From the NCBI GenBank assembly GCA_947650285.1, contig CANTFL010000056.1:1-64000 (forward strand): a stretch of DNA of 64,000 nucleotides. The letters are read 5' to 3'. The translations under genes and the position numbers were made by a program. Positions 10,949-23,375 of this stretch are shown here, in pieces. Each line of letters starts with the position of its first letter. Position 1 is the stretch's first letter. The notes beneath the pieces were generated by a model, which saw only the letters and a program-made list of their open reading frames with translations, was not told the DNA's origin and did no database searches. Source of the stretch: Hyaloperonospora brassicae. Taxonomy: Eukaryota; Oomycota; Peronosporomycetes; Peronosporales; Peronosporaceae.

Positions 10949-11118
10949 GGCTTTGCGCTCGGTGCACTTGGGTCACTTAATCAGTCTGTGTCAGGAGCAA
11001 GTTCAGGCACGGAGTTCGTTGTTCGGAGTCGGGTCGCGAGGTTAAGATTTAGTCAGGCGAGGTCGGAGTAAAATCAGGGGAGTTCAGGTCGGGGTCAGAG
11101 GATAGTTCGCTGGACCAA

Positions 11119-11130
11119 CAAGTGCTACCA
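11119..11130 (-). other. Primer-binding site of the gypsy element
   Basis: Two bases inside the upstream LTR the minus strand reads TGGTAGCACTTG. It starts with the TGG that pairs with the CCA end of a tRNA and resembles initiator-methionine tRNA primer sites. The exact tRNA was not identified. Confidence 0.6.
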
Positions 11131-11132
11131 GA

Positions 11133-11307
11133 TGTAGTGTCCAAGTTAGTAAATCAAAAAGTAAGTTCATTAGGTCCTTAGTTCACCACTATGTGCTACT
11201 CTAAGCCTGCTGATTTCTGACTGATTTCTTTGCCTGATTTTTATGATGATGACATCGTTTACGTAAACAGATATCGTCCGTCGTGATCCGTTGCATCGAG
11301 CCTTACA
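11133..11307 (-). repeat. Long terminal repeat of the gypsy element (5' LTR)
   Basis: The upstream 175-bp LTR for minus-strand transcription, identical by eye to 6118-6292. It would contain the element promoter; no TATA box stands out. Confidence 0.95.
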
Positions 11308-11662
11308 ATGTTGATGGCTCGCTCGATGTCGCATCGACCCGATCACAGTCCGAAAGTGTTCCAGTTCTTCGGCCGCCGTGAGGTCTGGGTCCCACGCTCG
11401 CAGCATTGAAAGCCTCAACCATGGCATTCACGTGTCTTGCTACTATAGTGGCAGCCTTCTCAGTTCCGAAATATGGGGCTCGATCTTCTTGCGCTTCCTT
11501 GTCGACGGAACGGGCATCCTGCAGCTCATTCGGAGGCCCGTGCTCGAGGACGCGGAAGTCGGACGTCGTGCCGTTTGACCCCTTCGTCGAGGCCGAGACG
11601 AGACCAGGGCGAGCGAACACCAGAACACTCACGACGGGCGCAAGGAGGAGACAGTAGCGCAT
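11303..11662 (-). pseudogene. Small secreted RXLR-like protein, copy B, frameshifted
   Basis: This has the same start and the same first ~86 residues as copy A: signal peptide, RVLE at residues 37-40 and EDR at 59-61. A one-base deletion near 11401 then shifts the frame, and the ORF ends in the gypsy LTR after 119 codons. Four further single-base deletions lie between here and the LTR. Unlike copy A, this copy keeps its native upstream region (beyond 11697), so it is the copy that could be expressed. If the deletions are sequencing errors, the two copies would encode the same protein up to the junctions. Confidence 0.55.
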
Positions 11663-11697
11663 GGTGGATCGCGGCCGATTGCGGACGGTGACTGGGC
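11308..11697. repeat. Direct duplication flanking gypsy element, right copy
   Basis: Matches 5733-6117. All differences are single-base deletions (four C, one T) confined to about 11308-11401, the end touching the LTR. The rest is identical. Unlike the left copy it continues past gactggg into cactggagcg, presumably the original flank. Confidence 0.9.
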
Positions 11698-14389
11698 ACT
11701 GGAGCGCAAGTTGGAAAGTGAGTCGAGCGATGTGGATAATGGGGCGACCTGTGGAGGGCCGAGCAGAGCACTCGAACGGCTCGTCATTGGGCGAAGCATA
11801 GCTGCAACGTCAAGTCCGAGGGCGAAATCAGTGGGAACCGAAATCGTTGTGGTCTTTGTAGGAACAGCTCGTCAAGTGGGATAGATCCAGCGACGGTGTC
11901 CAGTTCCATCGGCGGACTCCGTCACGACCGAGTCGCTCTGACATTTGGAGGCGGTCCAGGGAACAAAAAGGCTGCGCCGAATCTGCGCGGCAGTTGCTCT
12001 CGTGCTGCTATTCCTTTCCCATCTTTGGCCGTATCTCCCGTCGGAAGAGCTTCAACAGCGCTATAACATTAGCCTTTCGTCTCGCCTTCATCCACATTGG
12101 CACAGCTTCACAAGCACATGTAGTTCCACGCTCGTAGTTGCTACTGCGCTGCAACGGCGGCTGTAATACCCCAACGTGATGGCAGCTCAAGGGCGTACAT
12201 TAGGGCACATAGTGATCGCCGGTCGAGGCCTTTTCTTGTGGCAGGTTGGCGCAGTTCGCGGGCAAGCAGATCAGACCGCCGAGTTGCGAACGGGATGGGC
12301 AAAGTCGCTTGCACTTTGAAATGTTTTGAGCAGCATCTGACGGGTACGACGAGTCTGCAACATCGTGAGGACCGAGGAGAACGTAGAATTGGCGCAAGGC
12401 GACTTCTTTCTGCTTCCGGTCCACATGACGTCGACTTTATGGTCGAGATCGCTGGCTGTGGCTGATATTTTCGGCTTATGGCGATGCGCAGTAGCGCTAG
12501 AACTCGGTGCGAGTGATGGTCAGGGGGGCAGTCGCCATGACGCACCGAGTGCAGAGCATCACGCGAGTGGGAAGCTTTCTTGTCGCGTACTACTCGTACC
12601 GAGTGTCCGAATATTGGAGACTTTAACGAAGGCCAAAAACCCGATGTAGCGTCCAGTTACGCGGGTTTACAGCCGACGCAAAGGGGATCGGGCGAAGAAC
12701 GCCACGGTCGGCTCGTGTGCGGACACTGCTCAGCATGTCTTTTCGTGCTACGTACTGGTCCAGCACACTGGCGAAGTTTCCACTTTGCATAGAGCGACTG
12801 GTGAAGAACAGAATGGACTGCAAATCACTACGGCCAACGAAGACAAACGTCCGGCAGGGTCCGAACTTCAAGCTGTGCGAATGGATCGTCTTTAATCTCA
12901 CCGATGACGGCAAGTCGACAGCGGAGACGCTGTTACGTTCGATCTCGGGCCTCGCGGTGTCAGCAAGTGGCAGGCGACACGTAGCACACTCTTCTTGGGC
13001 GACGGCGACCCTTGGCCATCCACTGGCAGGGACAGAAGTTGCTCGGTATCAATGGGATCAATAGAACGATGATGCGTTGCCGAAACGCAAATGTTGAGCT
13101 CAAGAGTGGCGATCACTAGACGGCTACTCTGCATCAGTTGTATCGCGACTGCTGTCACTGGACTGTGCCGTTCTGCAGTGCTTTGACCTTGTCAGGTCTA
13201 TGGCCTGCAGCCCGATCTTCCGCAAAGGTTTCCGTTAGCATGCAGTCGCATCAACCAAGCGCGTCTCTTTTCTATTCAAGCTACTGGTCGTGTCACGGTG
13301 CTGTTCCGGCGACAGGCTTGGCATGATTCTGCCAGCTCTGGATATCTGTGCCATACTTCAAGCAAATGGTCGCGACCAGATCGCCTATGTTGAATACCGC
13401 CAACGTTTGGTTGGTCCGTGGGATCCCTTCTCTAACTCAAGCAGCATTGTCGACCGACTTGGAGTATCCGGAACACTTGCACTCACGTGTTTGCATTTCC
13501 TCTGTCGATAGTGCACTTTACCGAGGGCAACGCAGCCCCTCCGTGGTCTGGAAACACACCGGTGTTGTGGACCCAGCACACAGGTGCTACGTTCACGTGA
13601 GTGTTGTACAGATGAGACGCTAGACGGTTGGCATGTCATTCGACGAAACAACAATGCGACGCTCAACAAGACCAACATCATCGCTGCGAAGCACTAAGCC
13701 GTAGCACCACAACGACAAATATCGGAACATCAGCAAGACAACAAACCAGACACTACCGACTCTTGCTGCCAAACGTCCCTCATGTCATTCATTTACCTCC
13801 CACAACTGCAAATGTGCCGACTCTTTGTAGTCAGGTGCTTGTACATCTGCATCATTTCTTGCAGAAGCGTAGCAGCTCGAAATCTTATTGGTTTTGCAGC
13901 GGTTGGACTAATGCTTGATTTGCGTCACGACAAATTTAAGCACGCGGCCAGCTGAAACAGTCGCGTGCCGTTTCGCGTAAACGCCATGATCGTGAACATT
14001 GCCTCGCTCTGGCGCATCATGAAGTGATGGTCAATGTACGCGTCGAAGTCTTCGACGAAAAGTCAGATCTCACATGTTCTTATGAAGCGCTTTTGAAGGA
14101 GTGATCGTGGTTTCGTTGCAACGGGTTGATAAATAAAGGCGTTGATGCATTAGTAGTACACCAATATAGTCAGAAGCCACTTAGTAGTCATGTTCTGAGT
14201 GAAACCTGTAAAACTCGAACTACGACATCGGTGTTTACCGTCGGCTCCAATCAATTATATACAGGAACGGCGAAAGGGGTCGTAAGTGTAACATTTCGTC
14301 CGACGACAAGCACTGTGTGTTAAGTTCCTCCGCGACCGGTGCAATACGTGGCTATAGGCACTACTCTGCACACAGTGCTCGTAATCCGC
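11698..14389. other. No gene recognised; upstream flank of effector-like gene copy B
   Basis: The first few hundred bases are the likely promoter side of the minus-strand effector-like gene at 11662. Beyond that only short frames on both strands are seen, with none of the motifs, codon bias or splice-linked exons found in the gene island. The sequence grows AT-richer from about 13.9 kb. I see no tRNA, rRNA or recognisable transposon domain here. Confidence 0.5.
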
Positions 14390-14390
14390 C

Positions 14391-15774
14391 ACGTAATGGG
14401 GTGAGTCCGACACGAGTTATTGACACCAAATGTTGGTGTCAATGCGAATATAATTGTAATCAATAACATTCTCTAAAACTTACTCATTTAAGTGAATAAC
14501 GATAGGAATATTACCATCAAAGCTAATATTCGGCACTGCACCACTCATTGGTCGATATAGGCCTTACATCAACCCACTAAACCACTAATCGCTGCAAGAC
14601 GCGGGCAACGGGTGGTGAGCAGGTAGCTATAACCGAAAGTTGTAGCTTCGTATCGTCGAAGGAAGGCAAAAACGGTATAGATTTAGGGACTTTAACTATA
14701 GACTAAAATACAATCCTACTTTCCCTTCGACTTAGCGTGTACGTTTAGTGCACGTGTAGTGTCCCGAGGTTGCGAGGCACCTACTGACACTGTGGTCAGT
14801 GCGAGTAGCTTGTACTGTGTCGATACAAGCATCGTTGACCAGTTACACTAATAAGCGGACGCATGTACAAAAATTGCGCTAGTGTAGTAACGATTTGCTC
14901 GTGCGCGCAGTGTGCACAAATCAGTCGTGTAATAGCGGAATAGTGCTCGATCTGTAACTCGTTTTCCAAATCATCGCGACTGGAGTTCAAACGGACGCGT
15001 TGGCCTGAAGATTCATATGACAACAGTAATACCATTATAGTTGGTTCGACAGCATTTCGCGATCCACCAGACAGTAGCATTGACGTACATATGGACTTAT
15101 TCTGCTCGAAACAAGGTCCGTATGATCTACTGGCATTTTGAAATCGTATTGCCGTGTTTCTGTCGGCACTGAACGCCATTTAATCTCAAGATACGGATTA
15201 GATGAACTTGGTAATGATGCAAATACACCGTATCTGCTAATTCGAACCTTATCCGTTCTTTTGTATAAATCTAGATGACTTATCCCCGATCACCATGTAT
15301 TGCAATGATGTAACAGGGCACGCTCTTACCAACTACTGGCAATCCATTGTATGTATTTTTAATAAAAGAGTGCGTGCTCCGAGGGTCACGTACACGTGAG
15401 CGTTGAAGAAGCGCGAGATGTAGAGCTGAGAAAAGGTCGCTCAAAGTATGGGAAAAGTAGAACTGTATTTTGATATCGTAATATGTCTTTTGAGCAACTC
15501 TCTATGTCGTCGTCCAACTTGCTTCAACTACAATTTCCAATGTAGTGTTTTGGATCACCTCCCATTATGCGCGTCTAGCAGCGATTGGCAGAGATTTAGT
15601 CAATATCATGGCCTATATCAACCAAGGAATGGAGCGGTCTACAATATTCCCTTGCAGGTAATTTTCCATCAGTATTTTCTTGGCCAGGAAATATTAGTGA
15701 ACTTAATTTACTTAAATACAGTACACATTGATGAATTCATATATAAAAGACATGTAGCGGACTCACCCCGTTAC
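14391..15774. repeat. Pair of inverted LTR-like termini around gene-free DNA
   Basis: On the + strand at 14394-14410 lies gtaatggggtgagtccg. Its near-perfect reverse complement cggactcaccccgttac lies at 15756-15772, one mismatch in 17. Read on the minus strand the right-hand end gives TGTAACGGGGTGAGTCCG, which looks like an LTR start (TG...). Just inside the left end is a 10-bp perfect palindrome with a 3-base loop (ttgacaccaa / ttggtgtcaa). No coding sequence lies between. It may be two facing LTR remnants or a non-autonomous element with terminal inverted repeats. Confidence 0.4.
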
Positions 15775-16399
15775 AGATACCCGCTACACTTAGCACTCCA
15801 TCTTCTAATCCTTAACGATACATAGTTGTAAATAATTTAATGAAATATTATATATACGGGCCCCAGCCTTATACTGGTAAGAACGTCAAAAATATTATTT
15901 GTCGTCGTTGACAGCTATCGATGGGCATCTTCAGTTGCCACTCTTTAATCGGCAGTGCTTGGTGGAGAATTATAAACAAGACACGAAATGGCGTTATCCA
16001 GATTTTCTCGAACGACGGATCTGGAGACGCTAGCAATCCCCCTCTCGACAGGGAGGGATGCGCAATGACCGGGGGGGGGTCTGCCGAATGGTCCAGGACG
16101 CTCCATTGCGGTCCAAGTCTTACCTGGGGGTGAGGGGGTGAGGGAAAGGGGTCCTTGTGCCTTAGCTGGTATCTCTACATCTTTTGTACACGTGGCAAAA
16201 GCTATGGATCACGCTGACCCTCCTCTCGTGGCCGCTCTGACGTCAGCCTCCGTAGTGAGTCTAGCTTCTGGCTTGGATGAGTACCTGTCCGTCCCCACTG
16301 TTGGCTTGCCTCCACATCGCGGTGGAGTAGGAAAGGTGGCGCAGCGTACGGACGGGCCACTTTGATCCCTTCGGGGGGGAGCTACTCCGTCTTTCTCGC
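15775..16399. other. No gene seen; possible 5' region of the decayed LINE
   Basis: The AT-rich left part changes near 16.0 kb to a G-rich stretch (a run of nine G near 16070-16079) that leads into the decayed LINE. It could be the LINE 5' UTR, but nothing here shows this directly. Confidence 0.3.
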
Positions 16400-16499
16400 A
16401 GCCTCCCCCGCCTCAAATTCATCCGCGGGAGATATTCGAGGCTTTTCCGGGTAGATGAAGGCTTCTACTATGACTATGTACCCGGATGTCCAGCGCCTG

Positions 16500-18480
16500 A
16501 CCGTTCAGGAATTATTTGCGTTGGAATTTGCCCGGCTTCCCGTTATCTTGGACGCGTTTCCGGCCGAACGCAAACGGTAAACTAAGCTCAAGAGTGCTGA
16601 GGTAGTGTGTTTGCTGGATCTAATTGAGAAGTGTTTTGTCGCGGCACCAGGTAGATACGCTGACTGGATAAGTTTGGTCCACCAGATCGGCAAGGACAAC
16701 CTCCTAAGGAAGTGGAAGTATAAAGAAATCATGCGCACGTTAGCTAGCCGGCAGAAGTGGTCCACAGCTCCAACCCCGAGGCAGTGGTCTCAGGTTGTGC
16801 GAATGGGCTATTGGACAGTACCGGACATCACTACAGCTAAGGGGCGTCTAGTGTTAGAGATTTTATGTTTGATCCGGATAAAGTTTTGGTGGAGGAAACG
16901 ACCACGCTTATGGCAATCAGCTCGGCGCGTCTGTACCTGGCTAGTGCTTGCCGTCTGCGCGAGGGTACGGATGATGAATGTCGCATCATTATTGGGGTTG
17001 CGGAAGGGTATATTGCTGTATCTAGATGCCGGATTTTATGGATTATGTCTTCGACAGTGACGAGCGTATTCGTTTGTGTCTCACCGTACAGACTTAGGTC
17101 GAGGGACAGTTGGTTTTGTGTCTCCGCCATGGTCGTGACATCCCCATTGGGCTTCGGGCCAATCACGCTATCACGAATTTTTTTTTGAATCGGCTGATTG
17201 CGGGTCAGCTTGCCGGATCTCCACCATTTACTCGGGTTAACCACAATAATTGGCTATACTCCTTCTATCTGTTCTATCCATTTTTACTTTTAACCGCAGG
17301 CTATCGTCAAGGCGCACCAAGATAAAGTTATGCCTTTCCGAGGCCGGGTGTACACGCTAAAGAGTGTTCACTAGATGATTCGGGGCTCGGTATGGGGAAT
17401 CAGCGTGGTCCAGACGGGCGTTCGGGCACCCTAAGGCTATGTACATCATTATGCTTTATAATTTGACAATGTCTGATGATATTTGGCGCATAGCTGCCTA
17501 TCTGCGCTCCAAAGTTTCGACGAATTTTAAGCTGGAGGGCACGGACACATGTACCCTAACTCACGTACGTCCAAAAACACCCGGAAATTCATCATTCATT
17601 TGGCGGGTTGCCCCACTTTTTACAAGGCACTGTCCGACTACTTTGATTTGAGACCCGCACTATCGCCCGGTACCGGACGAACCGTCGTCTCCAATGTCTG
17701 CATTGCGGTACGCTCGGAATCCCGGTGTCGCGGTGCCAGTTTATCGATGCGATATTGCGTGGGCCGGCCGGACTGGAGATCCACGAAGCTGAACTTTATA
17801 GCTGTCGAAGACCTCGCCAAACCTTTTATCATCTCCGACAAATCACGGTAGATGTTGCATAGACGTATTCGTTTCCAGCAATGATCCGATGTGGCGGCGC
17901 AAGCTGCGGTGACGCCGGTGGTGCCGTCGCTGCTCCCATCTCCTCGCCAGCTTTCGACCCCAGCCTACGGGCATACATATGGCCAGAGTTCCGGAGATCT
18001 TTGCGTGCCGAATGGCCAGAAACGGCTGCTAAACCGTATCCTCTCGTTCATGGCAGCCCCGCCGGGTGAGAGACAACTACGCGTTAAGAATCCAAATAGT
18101 TTCGTAATCGCTTGCACCGCGTTGTCTTTCCTAACGAACTACTTGCTAATCTGGCAGAGAAACGATTTTACGTAGTGTAGTGCGCTGTGGCGCCAGGAGT
18201 GCCTATATCCGGGCTTTAGCGTACCGATACAGGGTGACGGATTCCCCCACGGTTGTTTGGTCGACCAATGAATTGATCGTACGCAGCAGCGACTTCCTTC
18301 ATCTCGTCTGCCCCCCTATTTACAGTTTTGATGATTGGCAGAAAATGCGGGAGGTCCACTATGAGGCGGACGACATTTTACGTTTGTGTGACCCGCACAT
18401 GCGCGTCCGCATGAGTCAGCACTCAATTTGCGCAATCGTATTTGACAACCAAACTTTTTCAAAACCGGAGACGGTCTAGA
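16500..18480 (+). pseudogene. LINE ORF1 remnant
   Basis: The clearest match is DDILRLCDPHMRVRMSQHSI near 18370-18430, which aligns with NDDLFRLCDPIRRVIFSHHI of the intact ORF1 at about 810-890. Earlier frames (16605-16840, 17549-17700) are plausible N-terminal pieces but were not aligned convincingly. Frameshifts and stops are frequent. Confidence 0.65.
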
Positions 18481-18699
18481 AGCCGTTACACCCCACAGAG
18501 TAGCTACGTTGCCGCTTTCGCTTTCTTCAGACCAGTAGGTACTACAAGGACGCGTATTAATCGGCCGGTGGATCTCAAGTCGACTGGCCTGCGCTAGTTT
18601 GCTATTCTACTACTGCTATGGCTCCTGCGGATTAGCAGTTCCTCGTTTAGTACTAAAGGAAGTCTCGACGAGCTTTCCTCGAGGCAGCTGACGCCTAAG

Positions 18700-21600
18700 T
18701 CCGTTATTTTAAACTTCAGTACTAGTCTACGCCCTGTACTTCCGCAACTTATCTGAGGCGTAACTGAGGAGGTGAAAGGATATATTTCTCCCTAAATGTG
18801 CGGGGCATCAATGCTAGCGCTCGGGACGTTTGGTGGTGGATTGGAGAGGAGAGGAGAGGTCACGGAGACGTCGGCCGCATACTCGGTGTATCCAGGCGAC
18901 ACATGTGCACACTGAGAAGGAGGTGGGAGCGCTGAGTGATCGATGGGATCGATTGTAGGATCAACATATTAATCCTGGAGCACCTCTTCTATCATTCTAA
19001 GTATTGGCTTTACAGTCATGCTGGTGTGGCCGATCTCCCCCCATTCTGCTCGTACATTTTCGTCTTGAGTACCGGAATACCGGTCTCCTCGGACGATAGC
19101 AATTTTATTTAGGGAGGCCGTTATTCTGAATGTGTACGTGCTCACAGTGCGGGGTGAGAGGAAGCATTCTGTATTTCCCTCCCTCTCTGGGACCTGGTCG
19201 ACTTAAATACTATTCTTGCGGGCGACTTCGATTGCGTCCAGAGCCTTCTCCTCAATCGGTACGGCAGTCACCGCTCTCACCGGTCGGAAAGCCAGATCTG
19301 GCCGCTGTGGTTGCGACACTGAGCTTGGATGATGTGAGAGAGCTTCGAGAGCATGAAGACGACGAGGGCTTGGCGATCCGACAGATCATTTCACATAATA
19401 GAACGGGGACCTCTCCAGCCCCATTGATCGATTCTATGTGCCCGAGGGATCAGTCGATCGCGTTATGTCGATTGAGGCGCGGGTGCCATCAAATCATTAG
19501 GACCATCAGGAGGTTGTGTTAAACTTGCGTAACCCCAACGAGGCTCGTTATATTGTCCAAAATGGCCAGGTGGAGTATTCGGTAACTTCATCAAACACTA
19601 GCAGAGTCACAGACGAACTCGTCGAGTAAATGACCGACATGGCAATCGAGTATGGCGTTTCTACCCTGTCTTCCGATCTTGAAGTTGAAGAGTTTCAATG
19701 GTGCGTTCGTCGCAACCGTCAGCGGCCAAATTAGCGCTGAGCTAGATTCCGTAGAAAGATGCAGGGTAGAGCTCGACGATCCTTGCTCTCCCGGCCTCAA
19801 TTTATCTCTTGTAAATGAAATAATTACGGCACGAAAGTCTTGTGCGACTCAGTCTCCAGCTCGCCCAAAAGGCTGACCAGTTACGATGGTTGTATCGTCG
19901 TTTGACGATTGGGAACGCAATTAAACAGTCAGAACAATTTCGCGCCTCCTCGGACCGTCGTTTACCGGAAATATGACTATCGCGTATAAATTGCATTTGA
20001 ATGGTCCACAGTCCTCGGAGTCGTCCGTCGCAAGGAGCTCGGCGCGATATGCTCTCAGCCATTTGACGTTTTGTCAGTCTACCTACAAACCGCGTCTTGT
20101 TGCCTGCCAACAACCAGGATCCATGGGCTGGTTTTACAGAAGCTGGAGTCTTTGCCGCTGTCTCTGGCTTCGATCGACACGAAAAGGCTGGACTGGACGG
20201 GCTGAATAACGACTTTTACAAAGATACGTCTGTGTATCTTGCCCCAGCTCTGGGCGAGCTTAGCAATTAAATTTTAGCTAGGGCTGATCCTTCGCATTCT
20301 CTTTTCTCGAAGCTTTGATCATTCCCTTGCGGGAAACGGGAGACTCGGCGGATTCGATGAATGACCAGCCTGTTTCCTTACTCCAAACCAGTTACAAGTT
20401 TTTGAGAAGTTGCTGGTGACACGATTGCAATACGTGTTTCCAAAAGTAATTAACTCTCAGCAAGACCTCGTACACGTTCGCCAGATGTCTAAAGTTGTGA
20501 TCATGATGCTCGCTCAACCGGCAACAGCAACATCAGATGCAAAAAATCGCAGCCGACAACAGCTGGGTGATCCATTTGTTGGACTTTCGCATGCCTTATG
20601 ACACATTTTATCGCTAATTTTTATGTGAGGCTCTTCGCCAATCTGGCTTCGCTGAGTGGTATGTTAATCTTATTACTTGACTGCGTACTAGTACTGTGAC
20701 CTCATTCCTTGTTAATGAAGAATAGTATAGTCCAAGATAAGTCGTCTCATGCATTGTCAAGGCTGTCCGCTTTCTCTCCTGCTTTTCCTCTTCGTGGTGG
20801 AACCTGTTGGGAGTTAGGGCGGTGAGGCAATCACCATATTTGTGGTCTTTCAGTACCTGGGAGACATCCTGCAGCGCACACGTTCTCGGCGTTTGTATGA
20901 CTCGACGATTTTTTCTCAACATTTCCTCTTTATATAGATCCAGCGCTCGCCCTTGTCTCTCGCTTTATGAATCTATCAGGACTTGTAGCCCAACCGTCTA
21001 AGAGTCAAATCAATGTCTCAATCGGGAACTTCACATTTTCAAAATGATGGCATTCCGGTTCCTTAACCTGCAAACACGGTGTAATACTTAAAATATTAAG
21101 TCGAACTGAGTGACTTACACAATCGCAATTGGGCGCTTCGTATCCGGAAGATTTAACTGCGGCTGACGACAGATTCCAGTGTGGCTACCAGTGTGATGAA
21201 TAGAGTCTGAATTATAAACGCCACCATCCTCCAGTATGTTCTACTCACGGCGGTTTTGGTTTTCGATATGCCTGAGTGGGCATGAAGACATGTCCACAAC
21301 TTGTACATGTACAAAGCTCATGCAACTTGAACGGAAGCCAGCCGCCATATGGTTAAGTCGGGCCTACTCTTTACCCCTAACAAGGGGGGCGATTGGGCTG
21401 GCCTCATTGGAGGCGGCCATTAAAACACAGCGTACGCCGCACGCTTTGAAGTGGCTCACGCAATATCAGGACAAATACTTTGGCGCCTGGTGATCGTGGG
21501 CTTATCAAGTCCGGTCAACGTATTCGATTTGATTCTCCGTTGATGTTCTCAGGCGGACGATGCTATACTCTTTCGTGACACCGTCCAAAGATTCCTGGGT

Positions 21601-22760
21601 CCGACAAGTGGATATGCTTTTCAAACCTACGGTAGAGCAATCCAACACAATCTGCGAGCGGGTCCGTACGTATTATCAAATCATACTCCATGGCGCTAGT
21701 GGCTGGTAGGAGGAAGATGGCTTGTGTTTATCGTGTCATCACCCTTTTTCAGCTAGATTGGCTGTCCACGATTCCTATCAGTGTGCGTTTAATCGCTGTC
21801 GGGGTACACTGGTATGGAGTAATAAACGGTGAAACCAAGACGCCAATGATTTCCCGTTGATATCCTTCACCTACGACCGGATCGCAGCATGCCCCATCTC
21901 GGACCTGCACATTTGACGAACAAGGCCAGCTAAAATTTTCTTCTTAGCGCTGCGCCAGCTGGACCTAGATCAATTTACCACTCGCAGCCTATCTTCGTCG
22001 TATGGCAATCGTAATCTTAATGGAATCACCTCTGTCCTAATGTGTGGGGAATTAGCGCCTTCGCTGTGTTTTTTTTCATGCACCTCCTTTTCGTATTTTA
22101 TCTAGTCCACGGTGCGACGGGGTCGACTGGTCGTGAAGCGGTAGATGTACCTGGACTTATCTAATAGGCCAGTCCAACTACAGCAGAGTGTGGATGGAAT
22201 TCGCAGGTTTTGACTCGCACTTACCGGAGTTGGCTACTAATTCAGCCGAGGAAAGATTCACATGGTACACGCTCCTGCGTCGACAAAGTGTCGTGTTTTG
22301 CTTCCATCCTAGGCATCATTGATTCCCTTGGGACGTTGCCGTGTCGGTCGCGAGTGCGATTACACGGAAGACTATTATACGCCTGGCGTTCGTGCTTCAC
22401 GAACGACTGCTTGATGTTGCCTTGGGACCGCTGAGTGCGGCGTTGGACGCCGTCGTTGACTTAGATCCGTGTTAGCGTGCTGTCTCAAATTAACGCCTGT
22501 CACAAGTTTGTATGCATGCCAATGTCCTTTCCGACTATCAGGTCTGGACGTGTTACAGAATAACGATTAAGGAGCTAAACCTTTACCATGCCGGTCGTCA
22601 GGCGGACAATAGTTGCCGGGAGTTATCGGCGTGTCATATTTGCAAAGAAACGTCAATTCATATCTGTTAAACGGCCCCAAGGCACGCACGTGCTTAAATA
22701 GGCTTATTGGACATTAAACCGCTGAACGGGGCGTGGGGTCGTTCAGAGCGAGACGCTTTC
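18700..22760 (+). pseudogene. LINE ORF2 (APE/RT) remnant
   Basis: Blocks parallel to the intact ORF2 are recognisable: the catalytic endonuclease GDF followed by DCVQSLLLNRYGSHRSHRSE, then the RT fingers, the thumb segment with GAIGLASLEAAIKTQRTPHA, and the Cys/His tail with CKETSIHIC. No frame stays open for more than about 130 codons. The catalytic FVDD region was not found intact. Confidence 0.8.
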
Positions 22761-23375
22761 TCGGGAGAGTGAGTGGTCAAGAGCCGTAATGACCGTTAAG
22801 GCAGCATATTCGGATCCATTATGAGCTCCCGGATGAATAGGAGGTAGGCGTCGTGTTTTAAAAGCTTCTTTGATTACGAGCAGCAATTTTGTTGTTGACT
22901 GATGAAGTGCGCGGCATGACGCTATTTTTCGAGGTGTGCAGTCGACCGCTATTCATAGAGCCATGCACTTTTGGGAGATCGGAATCGGGAATCTTATAAC
23001 GTTATAGAAATGCAAACATAGCTGTTCTGACACCGTTGTTACCGGGGCTATCAAGCATATTTGTATCAACCTATTTACTATCGAACCTCGGGACAGTTCA
23101 ATGTCTTCAGGCGACAGCTACGACGAGCTACCGGTTCCGGAGCTTTTGTCCTGTATTAGACGTTTTTAAACACCTTGTGCATAACTATTTGAAAATAAAT
23201 AGTCGTCATGAAGTCACTCTCGCCTCTTGAGTTGCCTGTAAAAAGTATGCATGGACAAAAGCGGTAAATATATGAAAAAAATTGACAATATTCAATTTGT
23301 TTTCGGCATGCGATGCCTAGTATCCAGCTTGTTAGCACGTGATTGTAATACCGAGCAGATCTTGCAAGATTTCAG

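Larger units (their letters stand above)
6118..11307 (-). mobile_element. Full-length Ty3/gypsy chromovirus with identical LTRs
   Basis: A 5.19-kb LTR retrotransposon on the minus strand: LTR, primer-binding site, gag, protease, RT, RNase H, integrase, chromodomain, polypurine tract, LTR. The domain order and chromodomain place it in the chromovirus branch of Ty3/gypsy. There is no 4-6 bp target-site duplication at its ends (left flank gactggg, right flank atgttg). Instead a ~385-bp direct duplication carrying an effector-like gene flanks it. One frameshift, in RNase H, separates it from an uninterrupted polyprotein. Confidence 0.95.
16400..22760 (+). mobile_element. Heavily decayed LINE, same family as 1-5732
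   Basis: Fragments in changing frames follow the order of the intact LINE. They include an ORF1 block near 18.36-18.45 kb, endonuclease NVRG near 18.8 kb and GDFDCVQ near 19.22 kb, RT fingers LDGLNNDFYKD near 20.19 kb and QPVSLLQTSYK near 20.37 kb, the RT thumb IKTQRTPHAL near 21.43 kb, and the zinc-finger tail near 22.57-22.69 kb. Many stops and frameshifts make it dead. It is AT-richer than the intact copy. Outer limits are approximate. Confidence 0.8.
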
